Assembly: GCA_945901835.1 (NCBI GenBank)
Contig: CAMDMH010000195.1
Span: 1 to 6,408, forward strand
Reading direction: 5' to 3'
From: Devosia equisanguinis
Lineage (GTDB): Bacteria; Pseudomonadota; Alphaproteobacteria; Rhizobiales; Hyphomicrobiaceae
DNA length: 6,408 nt
Shown piece after piece: positions 1 to 5,712 of the stretch. The notes below the pieces were generated by a model. The model saw only the letters and a list, made by a program, of their open reading frames with translations, was not told where the DNA came from and did no database searches. Within the stretch, counting starts at the first letter, position 1. Every line of letters starts with the position of its first letter. The position numbers were made by a program, and so were the translations under genes.

Positions 1-1257
1 CGCTGGTTCAACGCCCGCAACAAAATGCAGAGCGCGATGGACAGCGCCTCTCTCGCCGGGGGCCGCGCCCTTCAACTCATGACCGGCAGCGACTTCACCG
101 TCGGGATCAATGCGGCAACCGCCTACTTCGACAAGATGAAGCCGGACAACGTCACGGGCGGAGTGCCCACTTTCGCCGTTACCGAAGACGGCACGGTGCT
201 TCGCGGCACCGTCGATTTCGCAATGAGCAGCCCGTTCTTGGCCGTTCTCGGATTCTCCTCGATTCCCGGTCGGATCGTCTCGGAGACCGTCATTGCTGCG
301 GGCGGCAACGCCGGCACCAATCTCGAAGTCTCGCTGATGCTCGATACGACCGGCTCGATGGATGGCCAGAAAATCGTCGATCTCAGGGACGCCGCCAAAG
401 ATCTCGTCGATATCGTCGTCTGGGACAATCAGAGCGAGTATACCTCGAAGGTCGCGCTCGCTCCGTTCTCCCAGCGCGTAAACGTCGGCGAATATCTCGC
501 CCGCGTGACCGACGTGCAGACGACACCCAATTTCAGCGGTACGACGCTCACTGGAATCACATGCGTCACCGAGCGCACCGGTCCGGAAGCATTCACCGAC
601 GCAAAGCCCGTCGGCAACAATACGCTCAACGCCCACAGCGCAGACACGGGCAACACCGTCAAGAACAACGCTTCAAACTACAGCTCCGACGGGGTCTGCG
701 CGACGGGCGGCTCGAACCCGGTCGAGATTCCGACCATCATGCCGCTGTCGAGCGACAAGGGTGCGGTCAAGTCCCGCATCGACGCGCTACCAGCTGCGGG
801 CGCAACGGCGGGCTCGCTCGGCACGGCCTGGGCCTGGTATCTCTTGTCGCCCAACTGGCACGGCATCTGGGACGGCGCGAGCATGCCGGCGCCCTACAGC
901 GACCTCACCACGCTCAATTCCAAGGGCCAGCCGAAACTGAAGAAGGTGGCCGTGCTGATGACCGACGGCGTCTACAATACCTTCGGTGGCAGTGGTGCCG
1001 ACTCGACGTCCGTCTCTGAGAAAGCAGTGACGCTGTGCAACAACATGAAGGCGGCCGGGATCACGGTTTATACCGTCGGCTTCCAGCTCGAAGACAACGC
1101 GACTGCAATCAATACGCTGTGGCAGTGTGCGTCGCGCGGCGAAGCGGAAACCGCGGCCGACACCAGCTACTTCTTCAATGCATCGTCGGGCGATGAACTC
1201 CGCGCCTCGTTCCGGCAGATCGCCCTGGCACTCTCTACGCTGCGCATCCGGAACTGA
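1..1257 (+). CDS. TadG-like Flp pilus-assembly protein with vWA domain (5' end missing)
   Basis: The reading frame is open from base 1, so the start lies outside the window; 418 residues are visible. The first residues (RWFNARNKMQSAMDSASLAGG) match the segment just after the membrane anchor in TadE/TadG-type proteins, so the missing part should be a short cytoplasmic end and one transmembrane helix, with the rest periplasmic. A von Willebrand factor A domain follows: the metal-binding (MIDAS) motif DTTGSM begins at visible residue 115 and the strand MTDG at 321-324. Between them lies a Thr/Asn/Ser-rich insertion (about 165-240) with Cys188 and Cys233; Cys346 and Cys376 come later, so disulfides are possible. 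The end, FRQIALALSTLRIRN, is typical of this group. The family belongs to Tad (tight adherence) pilus loci, but no other tad gene is visible. Family assignment is good; involvement in pilus assembly is inferred. Confidence 0.85.
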   Translation, partial: RWFNARNKMQSAMDSASLAGGRALQLMTGSDFTVGINAATAYFDKMKPDNVTGGVPTFAVTEDGTVLRGTVDFAMSSPFLAVLGFSSIPGRIVSETVIAAGGNAGTNLEVSLMLDTTGSMDGQKIVDLRDAAKDLVDIVVWDNQSEYTSKVALAPFSQRVNVGEYLARVTDVQTTPNFSGTTLTGITCVTERTGPEAFTDAKPVGNNTLNAHSADTGNTVKNNASNYSSDGVCATGGSNPVEIPTIMPLSSDKGAVKSRIDALPAAGATAGSLGTAWAWYLLSPNWHGIWDGASMPAPYSDLTTLNSKGQPKLKKVAVLMTDGVYNTFGGSGADSTSVSEKAVTLCNNMKAAGITVYTVGFQLEDNATAINTLWQCASRGEAETAADTSYFFNASSGDELRASFRQIALALSTLRIRN

Positions 1258-1284
1258 GAGTTTGGGTCGCACAGCGACACGCAG

Positions 1285-1314
1285 AGGGCGCGACACAATC
1301 GCGCCCTTCTTTTT
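1285..1314 (+). terminator. Rho-independent terminator of the pilus-protein gene
   Basis: A perfect 8-bp GC-rich stem (GGGCGCGA at 1286-1293, TCGCGCCC at 1299-1306) with loop CACAA is followed directly by TTCTTTTT. An extra A-T pair (1285/1307) extends the stem. It begins 28 bases after the TGA of the pilus-protein gene. The T tract is on one side only, so it should stop the + transcript and not the opposing ptsH transcript. Confidence 0.87.
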
Positions 1315-1325
1315 GGGGTCAAATC

Positions 1326-1631
1326 CTATAAGTAGTCGACCATCTCCTCGCCGAAACCGGCGACGACCAGAGCGACGATCGCCTCTATGGCCTCGGGCGC
1401 TTCAGGGCCTGTCGCACTCAGGTGAATCTCGGTGCCGGGGCCTGCGGCCAGCATCATCAGGCCCATGATCGAGGTGCCACCGACGGACTGGCTATCGCGG
1501 GTTACCGTGACCTCCGCGTCGAAATTCTCGGCACACTTTACGAACTTGGCCGACGCCCGGGCGTGCAACCCCTTCCGGTTCCGGATAAGAACCTTGGCTT
1601 CAGGAGCCTCCGGACGTGCTTCTCGTTGCAT
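1326..1631 (-). CDS. ptsH: HPr phosphocarrier protein of a regulatory PTS
   Basis: Small cytoplasmic phosphocarrier of 101 residues. It receives phosphate from enzyme I on a His and can be phosphorylated on a Ser by HPr kinase. Both sites are visible: His23 in KGLHARASAKFV, the active-site loop, and Ser54 in GGTSIMGLMML, the kinase site. The 31-residue distance equals that between His15 and Ser46 of classical HPr. An N-terminal extension of about 10 residues precedes the fold. The ATG at 1631 is chosen because GGAGG (1640-1644 on this strand) sits 8 bases upstream; an ATG at 1679 would add 16 residues but has only a weak ribosome site and unconserved sequence. It is the last gene of the chvI-chvG-hprK-manX-ptsH row, 100 bases after manX. 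No rho-independent terminator for this strand was found. The role is probably regulatory (NPr-like), since no permease genes accompany it. Confidence 0.93.
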   Translation of the reverse strand: MQREARPEAPEAKVLIRNRKGLHARASAKFVKCAENFDAEVTVTRDSQSVGGTSIMGLMMLAAGPGTEIHLSATGPEAPEAIEAIVALVVAGFGEEMVDYL

Positions 1632-1639
1632 CGGCGACG

Positions 1640-1644
1640 CCTCC
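1640..1644 (-). promoter_or_regulatory. Shine-Dalgarno site that decides the ptsH start
   Basis: A perfect GGAGG on the minus strand, 8 bases before the ATG at 1631. It favours this start over the longer frame beginning at 1679, whose upstream sequence has no comparable purine-rich site. Confidence 0.8.
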
Positions 1645-1731
1645 GGTTTCCGACTGTCGAGAGCCCAACTGGAGCCCATTCAGAGTCCACATGACTCTAT
1701 CAACAAGCGCGCGTCGTCCACTCCGCGGCCG

Positions 1732-2136
1732 TCAGCTCTCGCCTGTCAGAACCTGGCTTGCGACGCTGATGTACTTTCGTCCGGATTCCTTGGCCAGATC
1801 AACAGCCTTGGCAAGGGGGGCGTCCGACCGGACGCTCGCGAGTTTGATCAGCATGGGTAGATTTACGCCAGCGATGACCTCGACCCTGGCTTCGTCCATA
1901 ACGGAGATCGCGAGATTTGAAGGGGTGCCGCCGAACATATCGGTCAGGATGACGACGCCGCCGCCGCATTCGGCTTTTTTCACTGCCGCAAGTATATCGC
2001 TGCGACGCAGTTCCATGTCGTCCTCGGGACCGATCGATACCGTCTCGAGTTGTATCTGTGGACCAACCACGTGCTCGAGAGCCGCGCGGAATTCACCGGC
2101 CAGACCGCCGTGCGTCACGATGACGATGCCAATCAT
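1732..2136 (-). CDS. manX: PTS EIIA-Man family domain protein
   Basis: A 134-residue, single-domain EIIA of the mannose class, cytoplasmic. In transport PTS systems this domain takes phosphate from HPr onto a His and passes it to EIIB. Here it stands alone, without EIIB, EIIC or EIID, as in many Alphaproteobacteria, so a regulatory readout of the phosphate chain is inferred. Visible motifs: MIGIVIVTHGGLAGEF with the phosphorylatable His9, and ILTDMFGGTPSN with Asp66, corresponding to the conserved active-site Asp of the family. The ATG at 2136 gives the usual family N-terminus and has AAGG 8 bases upstream (2145-2148). An in-frame ATG at 2223 would add 29 residues with no family resemblance. 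It lies 155 bases after hprK, the largest gap in the row, so a promoter of its own is possible, though no clear -35/-10 pair was found. Confidence 0.9.
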   Translation of the reverse strand: MIGIVIVTHGGLAGEFRAALEHVVGPQIQLETVSIGPEDDMELRRSDILAAVKKAECGGGVVILTDMFGGTPSNLAISVMDEARVEVIAGVNLPMLIKLASVRSDAPLAKAVDLAKESGRKYISVASQVLTGES

Positions 2137-2291
2137 GGAACCGACCTTGCTCCCCCGTCTCCCTGTAGGTGTGGCAATTGTTTGCCGCAATCGCAAGATG
2201 GTCGATAGAGATAAACTGAACATAGCTGACTTTGGGGAACAGCGAACATCGACAGGTTCGACGCCGCCGCTGCAACCACAGCGAAGATCCT

Positions 2292-2762
2292 CTACAGGTT
2301 GTTTCCGGCATTTTCCAACGCAATAACGAGTTTCAATGGGGCAGACGGCTCGAAAGGCGCCAACCCGACAAGCCGGACTGGAACACCGCAGATCTCAACC
2401 TCGCCGCCCGGTTCGGGCAGGCGCGGCACGTCGCCCGGGGCCAGCAGATCCACCACGAGCACCAGATTTGCCGCCGCGATGGCCGGCACGGGCACTATTC
2501 CGATGCCTCGCACTTCGATCAACCCTTCGATGGTGGCTGGGCAGCTCAGGGTCAGGACGCCATTCCGGCGGGATACCAGAACCCGGTCGTCGGCTATCAA
2601 CATGGGCTGTCCGGGCACGAGCGGACCTGGTCGCAGCGCCAGAACGCGCAATGCGAGGTCCGATTTGCCCGATCCGGATGGCCCGCGGATGAGAACGCCG
2701 CGATCGCCGAGCGCCAGCGCGGTGCCGTGAAGGTTGGCGGTCTCGCCGGCATCGATTGGCAT
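2292..2762 (-). CDS. hprK: Short-form HPr kinase (HprK)
   Basis: ATP-dependent kinase that phosphorylates HPr on its regulatory Ser. The protein has 156 residues, about half the length of Firmicutes HprK (around 310): it lacks the N-terminal domain and keeps the P-loop catalytic core, the usual alphaproteobacterial form. Visible motifs: His12 lies 15 residues before the Walker A loop GPSGSGKS (27-34), as in the long enzymes; the acidic pair is in IADDRV (Asp58, Asp59); the HprK signature EVRGIGIV is at 83-90. The stretch between Walker A and IADD is about 8 residues longer than in Lactobacillus HprK. The ATG at 2762 is chosen because GAGGGAG (2767-2773) precedes it and because the alternative at 2876 would overlap chvG by about 100 bases. 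The start lies 13 bases after the chvG stop, so translation is probably coupled. Whether this short form also removes phosphate is not readable here. Confidence 0.92.
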   Translation of the reverse strand: MPIDAGETANLHGTALALGDRGVLIRGPSGSGKSDLALRVLALRPGPLVPGQPMLIADDRVLVSRRNGVLTLSCPATIEGLIEVRGIGIVPVPAIAAANLVLVVDLLAPGDVPRLPEPGGEVEICGVPVRLVGLAPFEPSAPLKLVIALENAGNNL

Positions 2763-2775
2763 ACAGCTCCCTCGA

Positions 2776-4665
2776 TCAGACGCGCCACGCTCGTGCCGGC
2801 TGCAAACGATGCTGCTGGCCCGCGCGCTGTGCCGACGGGACCGTGACGACGAAGCGAGCACCGCGGCGCTGGCCATCGACGACGCCGTTGTCGGATAGTT
2901 TGGGCTGGCAGTTCTCGGCCCAGATCTTTCCGTCGTGCGCTTTCACGATCTCTCGCGTGATGGCGAGACCCAGTCCCGAATTGTTACCCCGGCTCGTCGT
3001 GGCCGTCGGGCGGTAGGTATAGAACCGCTCGAACACCTTCTCTAGCTTGTCGACATCGATGCCGGGACCTTCATCCTCAATGGCCAACCGGACGATATCG
3101 GCGTCGCGGCGCAGCGAAATCCGGATGGTGCTGTCCGGCGGGGAAAAGGAGATCGCATTGTCGATCAAATTGGTCGCGACCTGGCCGAGGCGGCCGTCCT
3201 GGCCGAGCACCAGGAGATCGTCGGGATTGCGCTGGACGACATCGAGCTCGATGGTGCGTCCGGAACCACTCGTCAGATCGCGGAACGAGGCGGCGACGTT
3301 GCGCAGAACCTCGGCCAAATCGACGGGGTCGCGCTGCTGCAGCGCCAGTTCAGCGTCGAGCCGGGAAGCGTTCGAAACGTCACTGATCAGGCGATTGAGA
3401 CGCTTCAGCTCGCTGCGGATCTGAACGACGAGTTGATCGCGCTCCTCGTCAGTGCGGGCATATGAAAGGGATTGCGCGGTCGCGTTCGCCGCCGTCAGAG
3501 GGTTCTTCAGCTCGTGTGCGACATCGGCGGCGAACTTCTCGCTCGCTTCGATGCGCCGGTAGAGCGAGGCCGTCATCGCCTTGAAGCTCTTGGCGAGATG
3601 GGCCACCTCGTCGTTGCGGTCGGGAAAATCCGGCAGCCGGTGGCGCGCATTGATGTCGACACTCACAGCTTCAGCGGCCTGCGAGAGCTTGTGGATAGGG
3701 CCGGCAACGGAATAGGCCAACAACATCGAAACGAGGAAGCTCGCGGTCAGTGCGAGGCCGGCCAGCTTGATGATCGCGTTGCGCTCCTTATGCAGCACCT
3801 TCTCGATCTCGCCAGGATCGGTCGACAGCAACAGCACGCCCTGGATCTGGCGGGCGCGCACGATGGGGGCGGCGTAGGAGACGATCTGCTGGCCCTCCTC
3901 GTTGAGGAGGAGCATCGGCGTGCCGGTGCCCAACATCGCGCTGCGAACCGGTGGATAGTAGTTGCCGTTGGCGCGATCCAGCTCCCGCAGCACGGGCAGT
4001 TCGGAAGCGAAGAGAACCTCCGTCATACGGGTCCACAGGTTCTTGGTGCGCGGCTTCTCGGCCGTGCCATCGGCGCGGCGCGTATCGGTCAGCTTGCGTT
4101 TCGACAGGAACTCGTCGGTATCGGCGATCAGGCGGCCTTCGCGGTCGTACACGCGTGCGCGGATGTCAGGCTGGATCAGGCGGCGCAGGACCGGCGCAAC
4201 CTTCTCGGGTGCGAGCGAGAACGACAGGGCCGCAAAGCCATCGTCGCGATACTCGTCGAGCGGTGGGGGCGTGTCGGGCTGCGCGTCGGGGTCGATCACG
4301 ATACGCTGGCCATCGAACGTGGCGTTGGCCGCCACCGCCTGCGCGATGATCTCGCCTTGGGCGGTGAGGCTGTCGAGCTTGGCGTCGACCAGCCAGTCCT
4401 TATACTGGTTCAGATACCAGTATCCGCCGAGCAGGATCATGAGACCGATCGCATTGGAAAAAATGATGCGACGGGCGAGGCTGCGCGAGAACCAGCGCAC
4501 GATCGGCAACCGGTTGAGCAAGCTACGGAAATAGCCTCCCCATACTGCCGAGAGCCTCAGCAGATGAGCGCCCCAGGTCGCCGCCCACTGCGCTGCGGCT
4601 CTGCCGCCGGCGAGCGCATCGCCGACGATCCCAGGTTGTTTAGGTTGCTCGCCATCGAAGGGCAT
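2776..4665 (-). CDS. chvG: Sensor histidine kinase ChvG (ExoS/BvrS family)
   Basis: Inner-membrane sensor kinase of 629 residues, partner of ChvI. Order: cytoplasmic N-terminus (1-65, longer than many homologs); TM1 (about 66-85); periplasmic sensor region of about 210 residues; TM2 (about 298-320); HAMP linker (to about 370); DHp helix with the phosphorylated His384 in DVAHELKNPL; and an ATPase domain with N box (NLIDNA, 499-504), G1 (DEGPGI, 531-536), F box (FERFYTY, 545-551) and G2 (GNNSGLGLAI, 560-569). All catalytic motifs are intact. In rhizobia, Agrobacterium and Brucella the ortholog responds to low pH and envelope state and, in some species, is held back by periplasmic ExoR. No exoR is visible here. 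An 18-residue tail (612-629) follows the kinase core. The ATG at 4665 is the only credible start: an in-frame TGA lies 22 bases upstream. The gene sits 110 bases after chvI and 13 before hprK. Confidence 0.95.
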   Translation of the reverse strand: MPFDGEQPKQPGIVGDALAGGRAAAQWAATWGAHLLRLSAVWGGYFRSLLNRLPIVRWFSRSLARRIIFSNAIGLMILLGGYWYLNQYKDWLVDAKLDSLTAQGEIIAQAVAANATFDGQRIVIDPDAQPDTPPPLDEYRDDGFAALSFSLAPEKVAPVLRRLIQPDIRARVYDREGRLIADTDEFLSKRKLTDTRRADGTAEKPRTKNLWTRMTEVLFASELPVLRELDRANGNYYPPVRSAMLGTGTPMLLLNEEGQQIVSYAAPIVRARQIQGVLLLSTDPGEIEKVLHKERNAIIKLAGLALTASFLVSMLLAYSVAGPIHKLSQAAEAVSVDINARHRLPDFPDRNDEVAHLAKSFKAMTASLYRRIEASEKFAADVAHELKNPLTAANATAQSLSYARTDEERDQLVVQIRSELKRLNRLISDVSNASRLDAELALQQRDPVDLAEVLRNVAASFRDLTSGSGRTIELDVVQRNPDDLLVLGQDGRLGQVATNLIDNAISFSPPDSTIRISLRRDADIVRLAIEDEGPGIDVDKLEKVFERFYTYRPTATTSRGNNSGLGLAITREIVKAHDGKIWAENCQPKLSDNGVVDGQRRGARFVVTVPSAQRAGQQHRLQPARAWRV

Positions 4666-4693
4666 CGCGCGCCGAAGCCTCTTGGTTCATGCA

Positions 4694-4730
4694 TCGGATG
4701 GTGTGACCCGAAGCAGGCCTCACCATCTGA
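4694..4730 (-). other. Imperfect inverted repeat in the chvI-chvG gap
   Basis: TCGGATGGTG (4694-4703) and CACCATCTGA (4721-4730) form arms that pair at 9 of 10 positions, with a 17-base loop. The mismatch (4696/4728) is A-C in the minus-strand transcript. The element lies about 45 bases after the chvI stop and 30 bases before the chvG start. No T tract follows on the minus strand, so it is not a classical terminator. It could be an mRNA-stability or processing hairpin that sets different levels of ChvI and ChvG, or chance. Confidence 0.3.
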
Positions 4731-4775
4731 GCCACGCCGCTCGCGCGCGACCGTGTTCGCAGCTTTCGTGTTGTC

Positions 4776-5489
4776 TCAGCCGGCTTCCTTGAAGCGATAG
4801 CCGACGCCGTACAGCGTCTCGATCACATCAAAGTCGTCATCGACCTGCTTGAACTTCTTGCGAAGCCGTTTGATGTGGCTGTCGATGGTGCGGTCGTCGA
4901 CGTAGACCTGATCGTCGTAGGCCGCATCCATCAGCGCATCGCGCGTCTTGACGACGCCCGGACGGGTCGCCAGCGCTTGCAGGATCAGGAACTCCGTCAC
5001 GGTCAACGTGACGCCCTTGTTGTCCCAATGGCAGGTATGGCGCTCGGGATCGAGCTTCAGCTTGCCACGCTCGACGATGGCGCGGGCCGCTTCCGGCGTC
5101 TGCGGCGCACCGTCCTTCGCGCCGATGCGGCGCAGCACGGCCTTGACGCGCTCCACCACGAGGCGAAGCGAGAAGGGCTTGGCGATATAGTCGTCGGCGC
5201 CCATCTTGAGGCCGAACAACTCATCGATCTCCTCGTCCTTGGAAGTGAGGAAGATGACCGGCATCTCCGACTGCTGGCGCATGCGGCGCAGCAGCTCCAT
5301 GCCATCCATGCGCGGCATCTTGATATCGAAGACGCCGAGATCCGCAGGCTCCTCCGTCAGAGCCTCCAGAGCCGCCATACCATCGGAGTAAGTGCGGACC
5401 TTGTAGCCTTCCGCTTCCAATGCAGTTCTGAGCGACTTGAGGATGTTCTGTTCATCGTCGACAAGCACAATCGTGCTTTTTTCCTTCAT
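4776..5489 (-). CDS. chvI: Response regulator ChvI (OmpR/PhoB class)
   Basis: Cytoplasmic transcription regulator of 237 residues, phosphorylated by ChvG. The receiver domain (about 5-120) shows the acidic pair Asp11/Asp12, the phospho-accepting Asp55 in VFDIKMPRMDGMELLRR, Thr82 in FLTSKDEEIDELFGLKMGAD and Lys104 in AKPF. The C-terminal winged helix carries the recognition-helix pattern DDRTIDSHIKRLRKKF and ends with YGVGYRFKE, as in OmpR-type proteins. The stretch LTSKDEEIDELFGLKMGADD is a hallmark of ChvI. Family proteins control envelope, exopolysaccharide and host-association genes. The ATG at 5489 fits the family N-terminus; a GTG at 5528 would add 13 residues. Neither has an ideal ribosome site (GAGG 11 bases before the ATG, AGAGG 12 before the GTG). 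It is the first gene of the row, and the tandem 11-bp repeats in its upstream region suggest autoregulation or control by another OmpR-class protein. Confidence 0.95.
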   Translation of the reverse strand: MKEKSTIVLVDDEQNILKSLRTALEAEGYKVRTYSDGMAALEALTEEPADLGVFDIKMPRMDGMELLRRMRQQSEMPVIFLTSKDEEIDELFGLKMGADDYIAKPFSLRLVVERVKAVLRRIGAKDGAPQTPEAARAIVERGKLKLDPERHTCHWDNKGVTLTVTEFLILQALATRPGVVKTRDALMDAAYDDQVYVDDRTIDSHIKRLRKKFKQVDDDFDVIETLYGVGYRFKEAG

Positions 5490-5510
5490 GGGATCACTTG
5501 CCTCACCGCG

Positions 5511-5523
5511 CCGGCTGAGCCGG
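5511..5523. repeat. 13-bp perfect inverted repeat in the chvI leader
   Basis: CCGGCT-G-AGCCGG, two 6-bp arms around one base, 22 bases upstream of the chvI ATG. It overlaps the first codons of the alternative GTG-start form. It could fold in the leader or be an operator half, but GC-rich palindromes of this size also arise by chance in such DNA. Confidence 0.3.
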
Positions 5524-5599
5524 GCCACACGATTTTGCCGCCTCTAAGGATTCAACACGAAAGACAATGTGGCAACATTACTCTCTGCCCGGTCGGCTG

Positions 5600-5643
5600 A
5601 ATGGCCAGTGAATGTCATTTAAATGGCATCCGAACGGCACTAC
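5600..5643. promoter_or_regulatory. Four tandem 11-bp direct repeats, candidate OmpR/PhoB-class binding array
   Basis: Four head-to-tail units begin at exactly 11-base steps: AATGGCCAGTG (5600), AATGTCATTTA (5611), AATGGCATCCG (5622) and AACGGCACTAC (5633). The shared core is AAtGgCa. One unit per helical turn in direct orientation is how OmpR/PhoB-class regulators bind. The two middle units (5612-5629) agree with 14 of 18 positions of the E. coli Pho box and also read as an 18-bp near-palindrome, with one mismatched pair. The array lies between divergent chvI (ATG 110 bases away) and the HugZ-family gene (ATG 70 bases away) and could serve either. ChvI, itself of this class, and PhoB are the two obvious candidates. 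No convincing -10 element was identified on either strand. Confidence 0.5.
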
Positions 5644-5702
5644 TGGCCGGCATCGACCGTGTCGAAGGGGGCCGTCGGCAGAAGTTCTAGCATGCAAAGC
5701 GC

Positions 5703-5707
5703 GAGGA
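5703..5707 (+). promoter_or_regulatory. Shine-Dalgarno site of the HugZ-family gene
   Basis: GAGGA, 5 bases before the ATG at 5713. It supports this start over an in-frame ATG at 5692 that has no good ribosome site. Confidence 0.65.
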
Positions 5708-5712
5708 CGCAC

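Noticed and set aside
787..1296. Minus-strand open frame (169 codons) opposite the pilus-protein gene
   Set aside because: Shadow of the vWA gene; it also crosses the terminator hairpin and has no recognisable content.
1616..2326. Plus-strand open frame (236 codons) across manX and the ptsH start
   Set aside because: Antisense to manX, whose active-site motifs are clear; the translation is Ser/Arg/Thr/Pro-rich with no domain.
3462..3516. Compensated frameshift in chvG after the phospho-histidine
   Set aside because: Neither alternative frame yields the usual ChvG residues, the length is unchanged, and several positions are conservative substitutions.
3472..4800. Long open frame (442 codons) on the + strand opposite chvG
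   Set aside because: It is fully antisense to a well-supported histidine kinase, is rich in Arg/Gly/His/Gln/Ala as expected from the complement of GC-rich codons, and shows no recognisable domain.
4875..5600. Open frame (241 codons) on the + strand opposite chvI
   Set aside because: Antisense shadow of chvI with low-complexity His/Leu/Arg-rich translation and no family resemblance.
5645..5680. GC-rich partial pairings in the leader of the HugZ-family gene as a riboswitch
   Set aside because: Only short 4-5 bp pairings such as CGAC/GTCG; nothing matches a riboswitch class I know.
5680..5688. AGAAGTTCT in the leader of the HugZ-family gene as an Irr-type iron box
   Set aside because: The arms are separated by one base, not the spacing of the known iron control element, and the palindrome does not extend outward.
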